This document shows positions 43,283 to 52,562 of a stretch of DNA of 64,000 nt, piece after piece. The translations under genes were made by a program, and so were the position numbers. How positions within the stretch are numbered: the first letter of the stretch is position 1; each line of letters opens with the position of its first letter. This DNA is from Gluconacetobacter tumulisoli (GTDB taxonomy: Bacteria; Pseudomonadota; Alphaproteobacteria; Acetobacterales; Acetobacteraceae): the NCBI RefSeq assembly GCF_014174155.1, contig NZ_JABEQM010000009.1:1-64000 (forward strand), written 5' to 3'. A model generated the notes under the pieces. That model ran no database searches, was not told the origin of the DNA, and saw only the letters and a program-made list of their open reading frames with translations.

Positions 43283-45601
43283 TCACCCTGTTGAAGTCAT
43301 CGGATCGTCGCGTGCGATCCGGTTCAGCTCGTCTATGATGGGCGCGTCGCAATCGCTCGGTTTAGGCCGACCAAAAAGATAGCCTTGAACTTCACCACAT
43401 CCTTCCTCGCGGGCGCGATCAAGATGGGCCGGCGTCTCGACCCCTTCGGCGACCGTGGTCACGCCCAGACGCCGACCAAGGCTCGCCACTGCCTGTACAA
43501 CGGCTGCACAGTCAGCGCGTTCTACAGAATCCCGCACGAAGGAGCCGTCGATCTTGATTTTATCAAAAGGAAAAGCACGCAGATGGGCGAGCGAGGAATA
43601 GCCGGTTCCGAAATCGTCCAGCGCGACGCGGACGCCAAGGTCCCGCAATTGCCGTAATTCCCCGATAATATCTTCTTCATTGTTGAGAAGGGCGGTTTCC
43701 GTAACCTCGATCTCCAAGCGGTCAGCCGATAGACAGGAGACAGTCAACGCCACACTGACGGCCGTAACGAGCGTTCCGCTGCCGAGCTGTCTGGCAGAAA
43801 CATTCACCGCAATGCGCGCATTGTCCTGCCAACCGGCGGCTTCCCGACAAGCCGCGTTCAATACGAAGCTACCAAGCTGATCGATCAGACCACTTTGTTC
43901 GGCAACAGGAACAAATTCGTCCGGTGAGATCCAGCCTCTCTGCGGGTGGTGCCATCGCACGAGAGCCTCCCGGGCGGTCACAGTACCTGTCTCGATGGCC
44001 ACGATGGGCTGATAAAAGACAAACAGCCCATTTCCACTCTCCAGCGCCGCACGGAGCGTGGCCTCGAGGCGTATGCGCTCCTGAATGCGCGTCTCCATAT
44101 CGGGTAAAAAGATCCGAAACGTTCCCTTGCCAGCCGTCTTTGCGGCATAGAGCGCGATGTCCGCCCGCCCCAACAAGGTCTCGCCATTATCGCCATGAAG
44201 GGGCGCAAGCGCGACTCCGACGGATGCACCGATATGAAGGCTACGGTCCTCATCGAGCTCGTAGCGAACGCTCAGAGCAGCAACGATGCTGGCGGAAAGG
44301 GCGGCAGCCTCCTCGGCATTGTCGTGCGGAATAAGAATGCCGAATTCATCGCCCCCCAACCGTCCAACGAAAGTCGCTGGACAGTTGCAAGTGGCGCGCA
44401 AACGCCCTGCTACCTGGTTCAGTAGAAGATCGCCCACTCGATGTCCCCAAGTGTCGTTCACAAGCTTGAAGCCGTCGAGATCGACGAACAACAATCCAAA
44501 TCGGTTGCCACGCGGTGCTAGCCGTTTGTCCAGTTCCTCGTGGAAGGTGCTACGGTTCGCCAGGCCGGTTAGTGAGTCGTTTTTCCGGATGCGCCGATCG
44601 GCTTCCGCCTCTTCGGTTACAAGCGCCCATGTGAGCATGGGACCAATATAATCCCCGTCATTATCGGTAATTGCGGTGACCTTGAGGTCCAGAATCTCCG
44701 GGCCAAGCTTGATACGAGCGTTGTGCGGAAGATTCGCGGGATCGGCGAGAATTCTACGCTGATGTTGTGGCTGTCTATGGAAGACATCGATGCATGTGCC
44801 GATGAGTTCGTCAGCAGCGAGGGGCAAAAGATGCTCGATCTGCCGGATCAAGCGTTTCGAGGTCTCGTTGGCATAGTTGATGTTCAGCGTCTCCGGCTCG
44901 ACGGTCATCACGGCGACGGGCATCTCATCGATCATGCGCAGAAGTCGGCTCTGCTCCCTGCCCTTGGCACGCGCCTCGGTGGATGCGGTGACCATGCGAC
45001 CGAAATCCCGCTTCTGGATTAGGACGACGATCACTGAAGTCCCGATGACAACCATCACGTTGATGGCCATGCCGATGAATACGGGCTCTCCGGTCGAAGC
45101 AAAATAGATAACAAAGGCGATCCCTGCGATGACGGCGACAATCAGGGCGGCCGAGCGCAGATGAATGAAGAAAAATATGGTGCCGATAATGGAGATCACA
45201 AGAAAAAAGGCGACATAACTCTGTTCGAGATCGTCACCATAGGGAAATAACGTGAAGGCCCAGAGAGGAAAGACCAGAACCAGAACTGCAGTTACGCGGT
45301 TCGCATCCTGGACTTCCCTGATCGACCTGTCCGTCGTCATAGCGAAATTCTTCTTTCGCCACCAGATCACCAAAAAGAACGCGCAGACTGCCGTGAGAAG
45401 AGCGCAGGGGTATACAGTCAGCCAGAGGGGCGCACGACTGATAAAAGCCACCGCAAGTAACCACGCATTAGCCACGAGGACGACATAGAGAAGTGGAATT
45501 AACCGCGAAAGGACGGAGAATTGCGCTTCAAGCAATTCCAGATTTTTAGACTGTACCGCCAGGAATGCCCTGATCCCGGTGGAGATTAATGTCGCGCTCA
45601 T
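43283..45601 (-). CDS. Membrane GGDEF-EAL c-di-GMP enzyme
   Basis: The product has 772 residues. The N-terminal 200 residues contain about six membrane segments. A PAS-like region (MPVAVMTVEPETLNINYANE) follows, then GGDEF (intact GRLGGDEFGIL) and EAL (intact REALVRW, NVSARQL, DDFGTGYSSLAHL, KIDGSFV, EGVET). Both catalytic signatures look functional, so it may synthesise and degrade c-di-GMP; no RxxD inhibitory site precedes GGDEF at the usual spacing. It lies 38 bases downstream of the MHYT gene on the same strand, probably co-transcribed. Confidence 0.92.
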   Translation of the reverse strand: MSATLISTGIRAFLAVQSKNLELLEAQFSVLSRLIPLLYVVLVANAWLLAVAFISRAPLWLTVYPCALLTAVCAFFLVIWWRKKNFAMTTDRSIREVQDANRVTAVLVLVFPLWAFTLFPYGDDLEQSYVAFFLVISIIGTIFFFIHLRSAALIVAVIAGIAFVIYFASTGEPVFIGMAINVMVVIGTSVIVVLIQKRDFGRMVTASTEARAKGREQSRLLRMIDEMPVAVMTVEPETLNINYANETSKRLIRQIEHLLPLAADELIGTCIDVFHRQPQHQRRILADPANLPHNARIKLGPEILDLKVTAITDNDGDYIGPMLTWALVTEEAEADRRIRKNDSLTGLANRSTFHEELDKRLAPRGNRFGLLFVDLDGFKLVNDTWGHRVGDLLLNQVAGRLRATCNCPATFVGRLGGDEFGILIPHDNAEEAAALSASIVAALSVRYELDEDRSLHIGASVGVALAPLHGDNGETLLGRADIALYAAKTAGKGTFRIFLPDMETRIQERIRLEATLRAALESGNGLFVFYQPIVAIETGTVTAREALVRWHHPQRGWISPDEFVPVAEQSGLIDQLGSFVLNAACREAAGWQDNARIAVNVSARQLGSGTLVTAVSVALTVSCLSADRLEIEVTETALLNNEEDIIGELRQLRDLGVRVALDDFGTGYSSLAHLRAFPFDKIKIDGSFVRDSVERADCAAVVQAVASLGRRLGVTTVAEGVETPAHLDRAREEGCGEVQGYLFGRPKPSDCDAPIIDELNRIARDDPMTSTG

Positions 45602-45639
45602 GAGGACCTCGTGTCTTCAGCCATCGGGGACCAGGCTTT

Positions 45640-47760
45640 TTAATCGGTTGAGTGGGTGTCGCCGTTAGAAGAGGAATTCAGAAACGCGGTCTGCAGATCC
45701 GCTCCGCTCTCATTCGCGATAATCTTGCGCTCGTGATGAATGAGCTTGAGTTGCCCCGTCTCGACGATCTGACGGAGAGGGGCCGGCCGCCCCAGCAGGT
45801 AACCCTGACCCTCATCGCAACCCTCGCTAGTCAACCGGGAAAGCTGGTCATCAGTCTCGATACCCTCGGCCAGAACCGGAATACCGAAGGCTTTGCCGAG
45901 AGCGATCACCGCACGGATGATAGCGAAGGTCTGCGGACTGCCCTCTCCTGAGTCACAAAATGAACGATCGATCTTAATCCTGTCGAAGGGGAAGGACCGA
46001 AGCGTGTCGAGCGACGAATATCCGGTTCCGAAATCGTCGAGCGCGACGCTGACCCCGAGTTCTTTGATCTGGTGCAGCATGTGCAGCGCACGCTCCCGGT
46101 CCGTAAAGATGGTCGACTCTGTCAACTCCAACTCCAAGCGTTCAGGCGCCAGACCCGTTTCGGCGAGCGTGGACTTGACGAGTTGGACGAGGTCGACATG
46201 CATGAACTGCACAGCAGAGACATTCACGGCAATCTTGTACGATGGTGACCACAACGTTGCTTCGCGGCACGCCGTTCGCAGGACCCACTCGCCGATCGGG
46301 AGGATCAAGCCATTCTCCTCTGCGAGGGGGATAAACTCGGTTGGAGGAATCGGGCCGAGCTTTGGATGATTCCAGCGTAACAGTGCCTCGTAACCATGAA
46401 TCTGGCCGGTCGCGATGGATGCCTGGACCTGATAATGTACAGAGAGCTGGTCCCGCGCCAGCGCGTCGCGAAGATCAGCGGCCAGGCTGCGACGGGCGCG
46501 AAGTACCTCGTCCATTGCAGGCTCATAGAACCGGACTTTTTGGACCGGATCCGCCTTGGCGCGGTACATGGCGAGGTCGGCGTTGTTTATGAGCGCCTCC
46601 TTATTGCTCGCATCGTCCGGCCACAGGGCGACGCCCAGGCTGGCATCGGATGGGATCTCAAATCCATCAAGCTGGATGCACTTGGACAAAGCGCGTTCCA
46701 GGCGTCCGAGGAACTCGGAGATGCTCCCCTCGTCATTCATGCGATACAAGGCGGAGAATTCGTCGCCACCAGTTCTGGCGACGAATTCTCCCTCACGCAG
46801 CAATCCCTTGAAGCGCCTGGCAAGGATGCGCAGTACTTCGTCCCCGGTCGTGTGGCCGCGCAGATCGTTGATTACCTTGAAGCGATTGAGGTCGATCCCA
46901 ACGAGGGCAAATTTGCCCCTGCGCCCACGCGCAAGCTCGATTTCGAGGTCAAGGCGGTCATTGAAACTGGCACGGTTCGGAAGCCCGGTCAGTGTGTCGC
47001 TCATCGCCATGCGATGAAGCCGCTCCAGATTTTCCATGCGGGTGCTGTCGTCGATGAGATAACTCGTCATCCCCGCGGCGACGATGACGAGCGCGACGGC
47101 GATGATCGCCAGCGCCAGAGCATGGAGAGCTTCCAGGTTGGCGAACGACCCTTCGATCTGTGCGGGGGCAATTCTAAGCGCCGTCATGCCGGTGAAATGC
47201 AGGCTGATGATCGCCAGTGCCAGGATAACGGCCATGAAATTGCAAGCATGTCGACCCGGCCGCGTTGCAATGTCCAGCGCGACGGCCGAAAAGGCGGACG
47301 CAAGCGCTATCGAGACCAGGACGTACCGCATGTCCCAGGCCATGATGCCTTGCACCCGATAGGCCATCATTCCTGTGTAATGCATGCCGGCAATTGACAA
47401 GCCGACAATCGCGCCGCCAAGTGCGGGCATTGACCCAGTTCGACGGCTTCCAGCAAGGACGAAACCGGCCGTACTTCCGATGACCGCTATAAGCAGTGAA
47501 GCTATGGTTAAAACTGGGCTGAAGCTCACAGGCACGCCGGCGTTAAATCCGAGCATGGCGATGAAATGAGTACACCAGATCGAAACGGCACCGGTAAGAG
47601 CCGTTAGAAACTGCCAACCGTGCTTTTGCAAACCACTTGTGTCGAGCGTGCGGCAGAACAGTCGTGCGGTCACCCACGAGCCGATACAACAGAGGAGTCC
47701 TGCGCCGGTCACCAGCCAAATATTGTGCTCATGGACGATGCAGCTAAGGATCGGCATCAT
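45640..47760 (-). CDS. MHYT-GGDEF-EAL c-di-GMP enzyme
   Basis: The protein has 706 residues. Residues about 1-220 form the seven-helix MHYT sensor, with repeats such as HFIAMLGF, AGMHYTGMMAY and LHFTGMTALRI, thought to bind a metal and sense a gas such as oxygen, NO or CO. A GGDEF domain (RTGGDEFSALYRM) and EAL domain (GYEALLRWNHP, NVSAVQF, DDFGTGYSSLDTL, KIDRSF) follow with intact signatures. It probably adjusts c-di-GMP to gas availability. It precedes the second GGDEF-EAL gene. Confidence 0.93.
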   Translation of the reverse strand: MMPILSCIVHEHNIWLVTGAGLLCCIGSWVTARLFCRTLDTSGLQKHGWQFLTALTGAVSIWCTHFIAMLGFNAGVPVSFSPVLTIASLLIAVIGSTAGFVLAGSRRTGSMPALGGAIVGLSIAGMHYTGMMAYRVQGIMAWDMRYVLVSIALASAFSAVALDIATRPGRHACNFMAVILALAIISLHFTGMTALRIAPAQIEGSFANLEALHALALAIIAVALVIVAAGMTSYLIDDSTRMENLERLHRMAMSDTLTGLPNRASFNDRLDLEIELARGRRGKFALVGIDLNRFKVINDLRGHTTGDEVLRILARRFKGLLREGEFVARTGGDEFSALYRMNDEGSISEFLGRLERALSKCIQLDGFEIPSDASLGVALWPDDASNKEALINNADLAMYRAKADPVQKVRFYEPAMDEVLRARRSLAADLRDALARDQLSVHYQVQASIATGQIHGYEALLRWNHPKLGPIPPTEFIPLAEENGLILPIGEWVLRTACREATLWSPSYKIAVNVSAVQFMHVDLVQLVKSTLAETGLAPERLELELTESTIFTDRERALHMLHQIKELGVSVALDDFGTGYSSLDTLRSFPFDRIKIDRSFCDSGEGSPQTFAIIRAVIALGKAFGIPVLAEGIETDDQLSRLTSEGCDEGQGYLLGRPAPLRQIVETGQLKLIHHERKIIANESGADLQTAFLNSSSNGDTHSTD

Positions 47761-48757
47761 AGATAGTTTCCTCTAGGCCTTATATAATGTGTCGGAGCCA
47801 CACCGATCGTCGTTGGCGAATTACTGCGGCGTTATTCCCGTAAGCGAAGTAAATTAGTGTGAGTAACCACCCTGAAGCGCTCTCCGCCGCGGCCTGTGTC
47901 CACGACGGCTCTTTAGGCGCTGACGTCCATGCAACCAATCGAAAGCCGGCGAGTAACTGCTTCAACTGGCCGGCTTCCGCGGCGAGCTGCGATCAAAAGA
48001 GTCGTTCTAAGGAGGCTGCTCAATGATACGAGGCGGGCAAGGCATGCAGCGGGGAGCACAAGACGCTGCAACCGCATTGTTAAAAGGACTAGCCTGAGCG
48101 CCACCGAATTATGCATCGATAACCCGCTGGTAACGGAAGATCGTCCCTTCTTCCGAGCTGACGGCCTCACCATGGTATGGAGCAGATCCAGCATTAGGAG
48201 GGCACCCGCGGCACGCAGTCCGTTCGCCAAATGTGCCTTTTGGGAGCCGACAGGCAGGCGGAACGGAAGCGTGGTTTCCGCACGTACGATGCCGGCCTGG
48301 TCCGCAGTGTTCTGGCTGCGTGGGTCACACCACCACGGTTGGAAAATGGCCATGAAAGCCGACCGGTGGTTCTCTGATACTATAGCCGTTACGCTGCCGA
48401 TCAGACCCAGGATGAAGACAGCAGTGTGAGGAAGAGCGCCCGTTTGGTATAACAATTTTCTTCGACCCGTTTCCCGCATTCGCCGAACATTTTTTGACTA
48501 GGTTCTGGTAAATGGTCTTTTTAGATTATCGGAGATGTGATTCAGCCCTGGTCTTTGCGGAGACCTTCGGACGCGAGAGGACCTGGCGGGCGAGGAATAC
48601 GCCATCATTGGCGTCTTGCACCTGCTTGCGCGCCGACGAAAGTCGGGACAGGGGCTGGATAAACGGACGTCTCACCGAGCAGATGAAGAAGGGCGGTCGG
48701 AACTGGACCGTCGAGCGTATCACCAAGCATGCTTCTTAGTTTTTCTCGCAAAATTCA
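47761..48757. other. Long region without a supported gene
   Basis: About 1 kb upstream of the MHYT gene. Opposite-strand open frames of 166 and 188 codons overlap around 47913-48479, but neither shows recognisable content or a ribosome site, and they shadow one another. A plus-strand stretch near 48570-48750 (REDLAGEEYAIIGVLHLL) looks like a possible coding relic, family unknown. The part next to 47760 should contain the MHYT promoter. Confidence 0.4.
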
Positions 48758-49221
48758 GGAAAAGACTCCATCCGTAATCAGACTCCTTCGGCGCGGTGCT
48801 ACCGCTTGCACGTCATGACCTGACGAAACGATAGGAAATTCCAGTAAACTGAGCTGGTTAGACCCCACGCCGGTCAGCTTGGAACCACGTCAATTGTCAC
48901 TTCGACGCTCGCGCCCCTGGTCCGCCGCATTGATTCAGTCCTGGTCGAGTCCAGGAGTAGCAACCGCCGTATTTGGCGCTGAGCCCTAAAGACAAATGTC
49001 AGTCGCCCTGCATGTGAAGGCTACCTCCCAGCGAATCGTCAGGATAGAAAAATAATCATGCACAGAAACCGAACTTCGTTGGCCTAGAGCAGCCCATACG
49101 GGAATCATTGCTAACATCGATCTATCTCGAAGTTGCGCCGAATGTGTCTCAATAATGGGATATTTGACGCCTGTTGACTTCACCTAACTTGACGTTGCAT
49201 TCGGCCCATAAAGGAGCGATA
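48758..49221 (+). repeat. Leader copy A, duplicated upstream region of the response regulator
   Basis: This sequence aligns with 52086-52562 along its length. Shared blocks include CTCCTTCGGCGCG near the start, CACTTCGACGCTCGC in the middle, GAATCATTGCTAACATCG at 49102, and GCATTCGGCCCATAAAGGAG ending at the ribosome site. Over 62 bases from 49102, 56 match. Each copy ends at the ribosome site of a two-component gene. It probably holds a promoter and a regulatory leader; no plus-strand coding is apparent. Confidence 0.8.
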
Positions 49222-49947
49222 TTGCCGGTCATGATTTCCGATCGCCCGGCTGCAAGTCTGTTACTAGTCGAAGATGACGAAATCACACGTGATCTCCATA
49301 GCGCCGTATTGATTGGCGCTGGTTTTAACGTCAATACGGCTGGTACATTATCAGAGTTGCGTCGACAGATCGGTCACGCACGTTTTGACGTTATTCTGCT
49401 TGATCTTCGCCTTCCCGATGGAAACGCTCTCGAGTTGGTCTCTGATCTTCGGAGTATCAGTTCCGCGGGCATTATCGTTATAACGTCCAATCCTGCGGCA
49501 ACAGACCGGCTGAAGGGCCTGGAAAGTGGCGCCGACCAATATCTGGAAAAGCCGGTCCACCCGCGAGAGCTTGTCGCCTGCGTCCGCAATCTCTCGACGC
49601 GCGTACGAACAGCCGCATTCGCGGACAAGAACGCACCAGTCTATTATTTTGAAGGCTGGTCTGTAGATTTGAGCGCAAGAAAGGTATTCGCAAATAGTGG
49701 AAAATCCATCTCTTTGACCGAGAATGAGTTTCGCATATTAGATGCTATGATAAGAAATGGATCAAAGCCGCTTCATCGTGATCGTATACTTGCTCTCATG
49801 AATGATGACGAAGAGATCACGACGCGCGCCGTCGACAAGGCAATCTACCGCATGCGCATCAAACTACGGGCCGTTCATGATTCTTCTACGCCGTTGATCG
49901 AGACGGTACATGGTTTTGGCTATCGTCTGACCGCAAGGCGGTTGTAG
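49222..49947 (+). CDS. OmpR-family response regulator
   Basis: The product has about 241 residues. The receiver domain begins SLLLVEDDEITRDLH with the phosphoacceptor Asp in DVILLDLRLPDG and the switch Lys in YLEKPVHP. The winged helix shows ISLTENEFRILDAMI and [15 protein letters not shown]. The TTG at 49222 lies 5 bases after AAGGAG; an ATG at 49231 lies 14 bases after it and is the alternative. It may be the partner of the hybrid kinase at 52563, which shares the same leader. It overlaps a convergent frame at its end. Confidence 0.88.
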   Translation: MPVMISDRPAASLLLVEDDEITRDLHSAVLIGAGFNVNTAGTLSELRRQIGHARFDVILLDLRLPDGNALELVSDLRSISSAGIIVITSNPAATDRLKGLESGADQYLEKPVHPRELVACVRNLSTRVRTAAFADKNAPVYYFEGWSVDLSARKVFANSGKSISLTENEFRILDAMIRNGSKPLHRDRILALMNDDEEITTRAVDKAIYRMRIKLRAVHDSSTPLIETVHGFGYRLTARRL

Positions 49948-50399
49948 ATCACCCTGGATACGCGGACAAGATGAGAAGAGGGATCGGATCCTCCTCCCTT
50001 GCCGATGATGGGGTCTTGTCGCAACGGAGAGATGCGGCTTTTGACCGTCCCGTATGCTGCAAACATGACCAACCATATTCGGCGTAACGGTGATGAGGGT
50101 CTGCCTCCAGTCGGTTTGGGGTCGTTTAGATTTATGATTTCCGCTTCACTGAAATAGTAGATTCCAGCGTAGGGAAGCTTGATCCCAAAACGATGTTGCT
50201 CCTGACAAGGAAGACCTTCATCTTCTGGGCCAATGTCGGCTTTAATTTCTTCGATCCTACCGACAAAATCCAAGTCGTAATTTCGAGGCCATCCCGTATA
50301 GACACGAACTACATCGCCGACCGAAGGCGGAGGACATGATGCGCGTTCTTTGTTAATAATAAAGATATGTTTTAATACGCGTGGAAATTTATTAATCAT
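49920..50399 (-). CDS. Hypothetical protein downstream of the chemoreceptor
   Basis: The product has up to 159 residues. The ATG at 50399 lies inside the last codons of the chemoreceptor gene, suggesting coupling. The first 80 residues look like a small beta domain ([19 protein letters not shown], then [20 protein letters not shown]); the C-terminal half is basic and overlaps the regulator's 3' end by 28 bases. Family not recognised. The beginning is AT-rich compared with neighbours. Confidence 0.45.
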   Translation of the reverse strand: MINKFPRVLKHIFIINKERASCPPPSVGDVVRVYTGWPRNYDLDFVGRIEEIKADIGPEDEGLPCQEQHRFGIKLPYAGIYYFSEAEIINLNDPKPTGGRPSSPLRRIWLVMFAAYGTVKSRISPLRQDPIIGKGGGSDPSSHLVRVSRVIYNRLAVRR

Positions 50400-51906
50400 A
50401 ACCGATTGACCCCGTGTTCCGCCCTGCCACGAGGTGCTTCACGGTCCAGGCGCCCCGCATCCCATCCGTCCGCCTCCGGACCTGGGACAGTGCTGGCCGG
50501 CCGGAAGGCGAACCGGATTTGGCCTTTTTTTGGCTTCGGGTCGAGTCTTCGCCGACGGTAAAATGCGCGACGATATCGCCTAGTTCCGCCGTTTCACCTT
50601 TCAGAGACCGCGTGGCCGCGGTGGTTTGTTCAACCATTGCCGCGTTCTGCTGCACGACCTGGTCCATCTGGGTCACGGCGATATTCACCTGGTTCAGTCC
50701 CGCCGCCTGCTGCTGGGCAGAGGACGCGATCTGACTGACGAGATCGTCGATCTCGGTGACCCTGGCCATGATGGCACCCAGCGCCTTGCCGGTCTCGCCA
50801 ACAAGGCCGACCCCCTGGCCCACATGACGCGACGAGGCCGTGATGAGGGTCTTGATGTCCTTGGCGGCTTCGTCAGAACGCTGCGCGAGGGCGCGAACCT
50901 CAAGGGCCACGATTGCAAACCCTCGCCCCTGGTCACCGGCACGGGCGGCCTCGACGCTCGCGTTCAAAGCTAACACGTTGGTCTGAAAGGCGATGTCGGA
51001 AATCATCCCGACAATCTGGGCGATCTGGCTCGACGATTTCTCAATTTCGCTCATGGCGCGGATGGCGTGGTCAACGATCTCGCCGGAGTGGGAGGCATCC
51101 GCCTTTGCCGCGTTAACCGCCTCACTGGCTTGCTTGGTACCCTCGGCGGTCTTCGTCACTGCCCCCGTGATCTCGTTCAGCGCGACCGCCGTCTGCTGGA
51201 GGCTAGCCGCCTGCCTTTCGGTCCGTCGCGACAGGTCATCGGCGGCGTTCGCGATTTCATCCGCGCCCGTGCCGATCGTCTCGGCCGTGCCCTGGACCTG
51301 GGCCAGCGTCGACGACAATTGCGCGATGGCTAGATTGAAGTCTTCGCGCAGTTGCCGGTATTCTTCGGGCATGCTGTCGCCGATACGATGAGTCAGGTCG
51401 CCCTTGGCAATCTTGCCCAGCGCCTCGCCGACCGCTTTCATGACGGCGTCGCTGGTCGCTTTGGCGCGCGCCTCCGCTGCCTGGCGCGCCGTTTCCAGTG
51501 CGTCGAGATAGACGGAGATCGCGAAATCCATGTCGAGCATGGTGGCTTTGACGACGGCTCCGAGTTCCGCAGCCACTTGCTTGGCCGGCGCCCGCTTGGT
51601 GCCGAGCACCCCCTTGGGCCAGCGGGCCTCGAGCACCGCCCCGATTAGGGACTCAAGTACAAGAGCGTAGCCTCCGATATACCAGCGCGGCTTCAGGCCG
51701 ATCCGCGCATGCGTCTGCCCGACTGCCGTGACGGCGCTGACATAATCCTGATTGAATTCGCCGTTCGATATAACGTCCCAATGCCGAAGTTGCCTGCTCT
51801 TCGCTGACGTCACCAGATTAGAATTATGAAAGAATCTCGCGGTTTCCGGAAACATCGTAACCTGATCGTAGAATGCATCCAACGCTTTGGGCAGTTCCCG
51901 CATCAA
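50392..51906 (-). CDS. Protoglobin-type methyl-accepting chemoreceptor, main frame
   Basis: The frame has 504 residues. [37 protein letters not shown] and [14 protein letters not shown] belong to a haem-binding protoglobin sensor. It is followed by a HAMP-like helix and a signalling domain with the hairpin tip around [20 protein letters not shown] and [17 protein letters not shown]. There are no membrane segments, so it is a soluble oxygen or redox sensor. The first 20-odd residues of the globin lie in another frame upstream (51907-51995), separated by a homopolymer frameshift, so this frame alone lacks the start of the sensor domain. Confidence 0.9.
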   Translation of the reverse strand: MMRELPKALDAFYDQVTMFPETARFFHNSNLVTSAKSRQLRHWDVISNGEFNQDYVSAVTAVGQTHARIGLKPRWYIGGYALVLESLIGAVLEARWPKGVLGTKRAPAKQVAAELGAVVKATMLDMDFAISVYLDALETARQAAEARAKATSDAVMKAVGEALGKIAKGDLTHRIGDSMPEEYRQLREDFNLAIAQLSSTLAQVQGTAETIGTGADEIANAADDLSRRTERQAASLQQTAVALNEITGAVTKTAEGTKQASEAVNAAKADASHSGEIVDHAIRAMSEIEKSSSQIAQIVGMISDIAFQTNVLALNASVEAARAGDQGRGFAIVALEVRALAQRSDEAAKDIKTLITASSRHVGQGVGLVGETGKALGAIMARVTEIDDLVSQIASSAQQQAAGLNQVNIAVTQMDQVVQQNAAMVEQTTAATRSLKGETAELGDIVAHFTVGEDSTRSQKKAKSGSPSGRPALSQVRRRTDGMRGAWTVKHLVAGRNTGSIGYD

Positions 51907-51995
51907 TATTGGTTTGGTATTGCGTATGTTTTTTTTGCTTCTGTGTCTAATTTCATAAACCTGAGGCGTTCGAGAATCTGTGCGTCGTTGGGCAT
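51907..51995 (-). pseudogene. Frameshifted 5' end of the protoglobin chemoreceptor gene
   Basis: From the ATG at 51995 the sequence reads [17 protein letters not shown] and TEAKK, the usual beginning of protoglobin chemoreceptors. It then enters a run of eight A on the coding strand (T run 51929-51936). With eight bases the frame ends at a TGA. With nine it would read [18 protein letters not shown] straight into the main frame. This is a one-base loss, slippage site or sequencing error. Confidence 0.8.
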
Positions 51996-52085
51996 ATTAT
52001 GAACTCCGAACGGCTTATTATTAGATCAATTATAATATTCCGTATCGGAACCTAAATAATTAGACGTTGCGGGCCGTTTTTTCTA

Positions 52086-52562
52086 AGAAACTTTGAAAAC
52101 ACTCGATCCATGTTCAAGCTCCTTCGGCGCGCTGCCACCGTCTGTGTGTGATGGTTTCAAAAAATCGTCAGAAATTCCCGTCAACTGAACCAGTGAGCAC
52201 CGGGTCGGGCAGATTTGAGCTGGGCAGAATTTTCACTTCGACGCTCGCACGCTCGGTTCGCAGCATTGATCCATTCCCGGACAGGCAAAGGGGTAGCAGC
52301 CGGCGCATCGAGGCGCTGAATCTTACAGACAGACGTCAGTCGCACGGCATGTGATGCCTACCTCTCGGCGCATATCAGAGCGGAAAATAAGTCGTGAAGA
52401 CAAAACCGATTTTCTTGGCATAAAGTGCCATGCACATGAATCATTGCTAACATCGCTCTATCCCGAAGTTGTGCCGAATGTGTCTCAATATCGGGATACT
52501 TTGCTGTATATCGATTTTCGCCTCGCCTGACGTCGCATTCGGCCCATAAAGGAGAAAGTTCG
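52086..52562 (+). repeat. Leader copy B, duplicated upstream region of the hybrid kinase
   Basis: This is the second copy of the sequence at 48758-49221, ending in CCCATAAAGGAG at the kinase ribosome site. It follows an AT-rich stretch (about 52000-52080) that is the likely promoter region of the divergent chemoreceptor gene. Its presence upstream of a kinase and a regulator hints at coordinated control of both. Confidence 0.8.

Noticed and set aside
47913-48479. Overlapping open frames on both strands in the 1-kb gap before the MHYT gene
   Set aside because: They overlap almost completely, have no family features, and composition alone can explain them.
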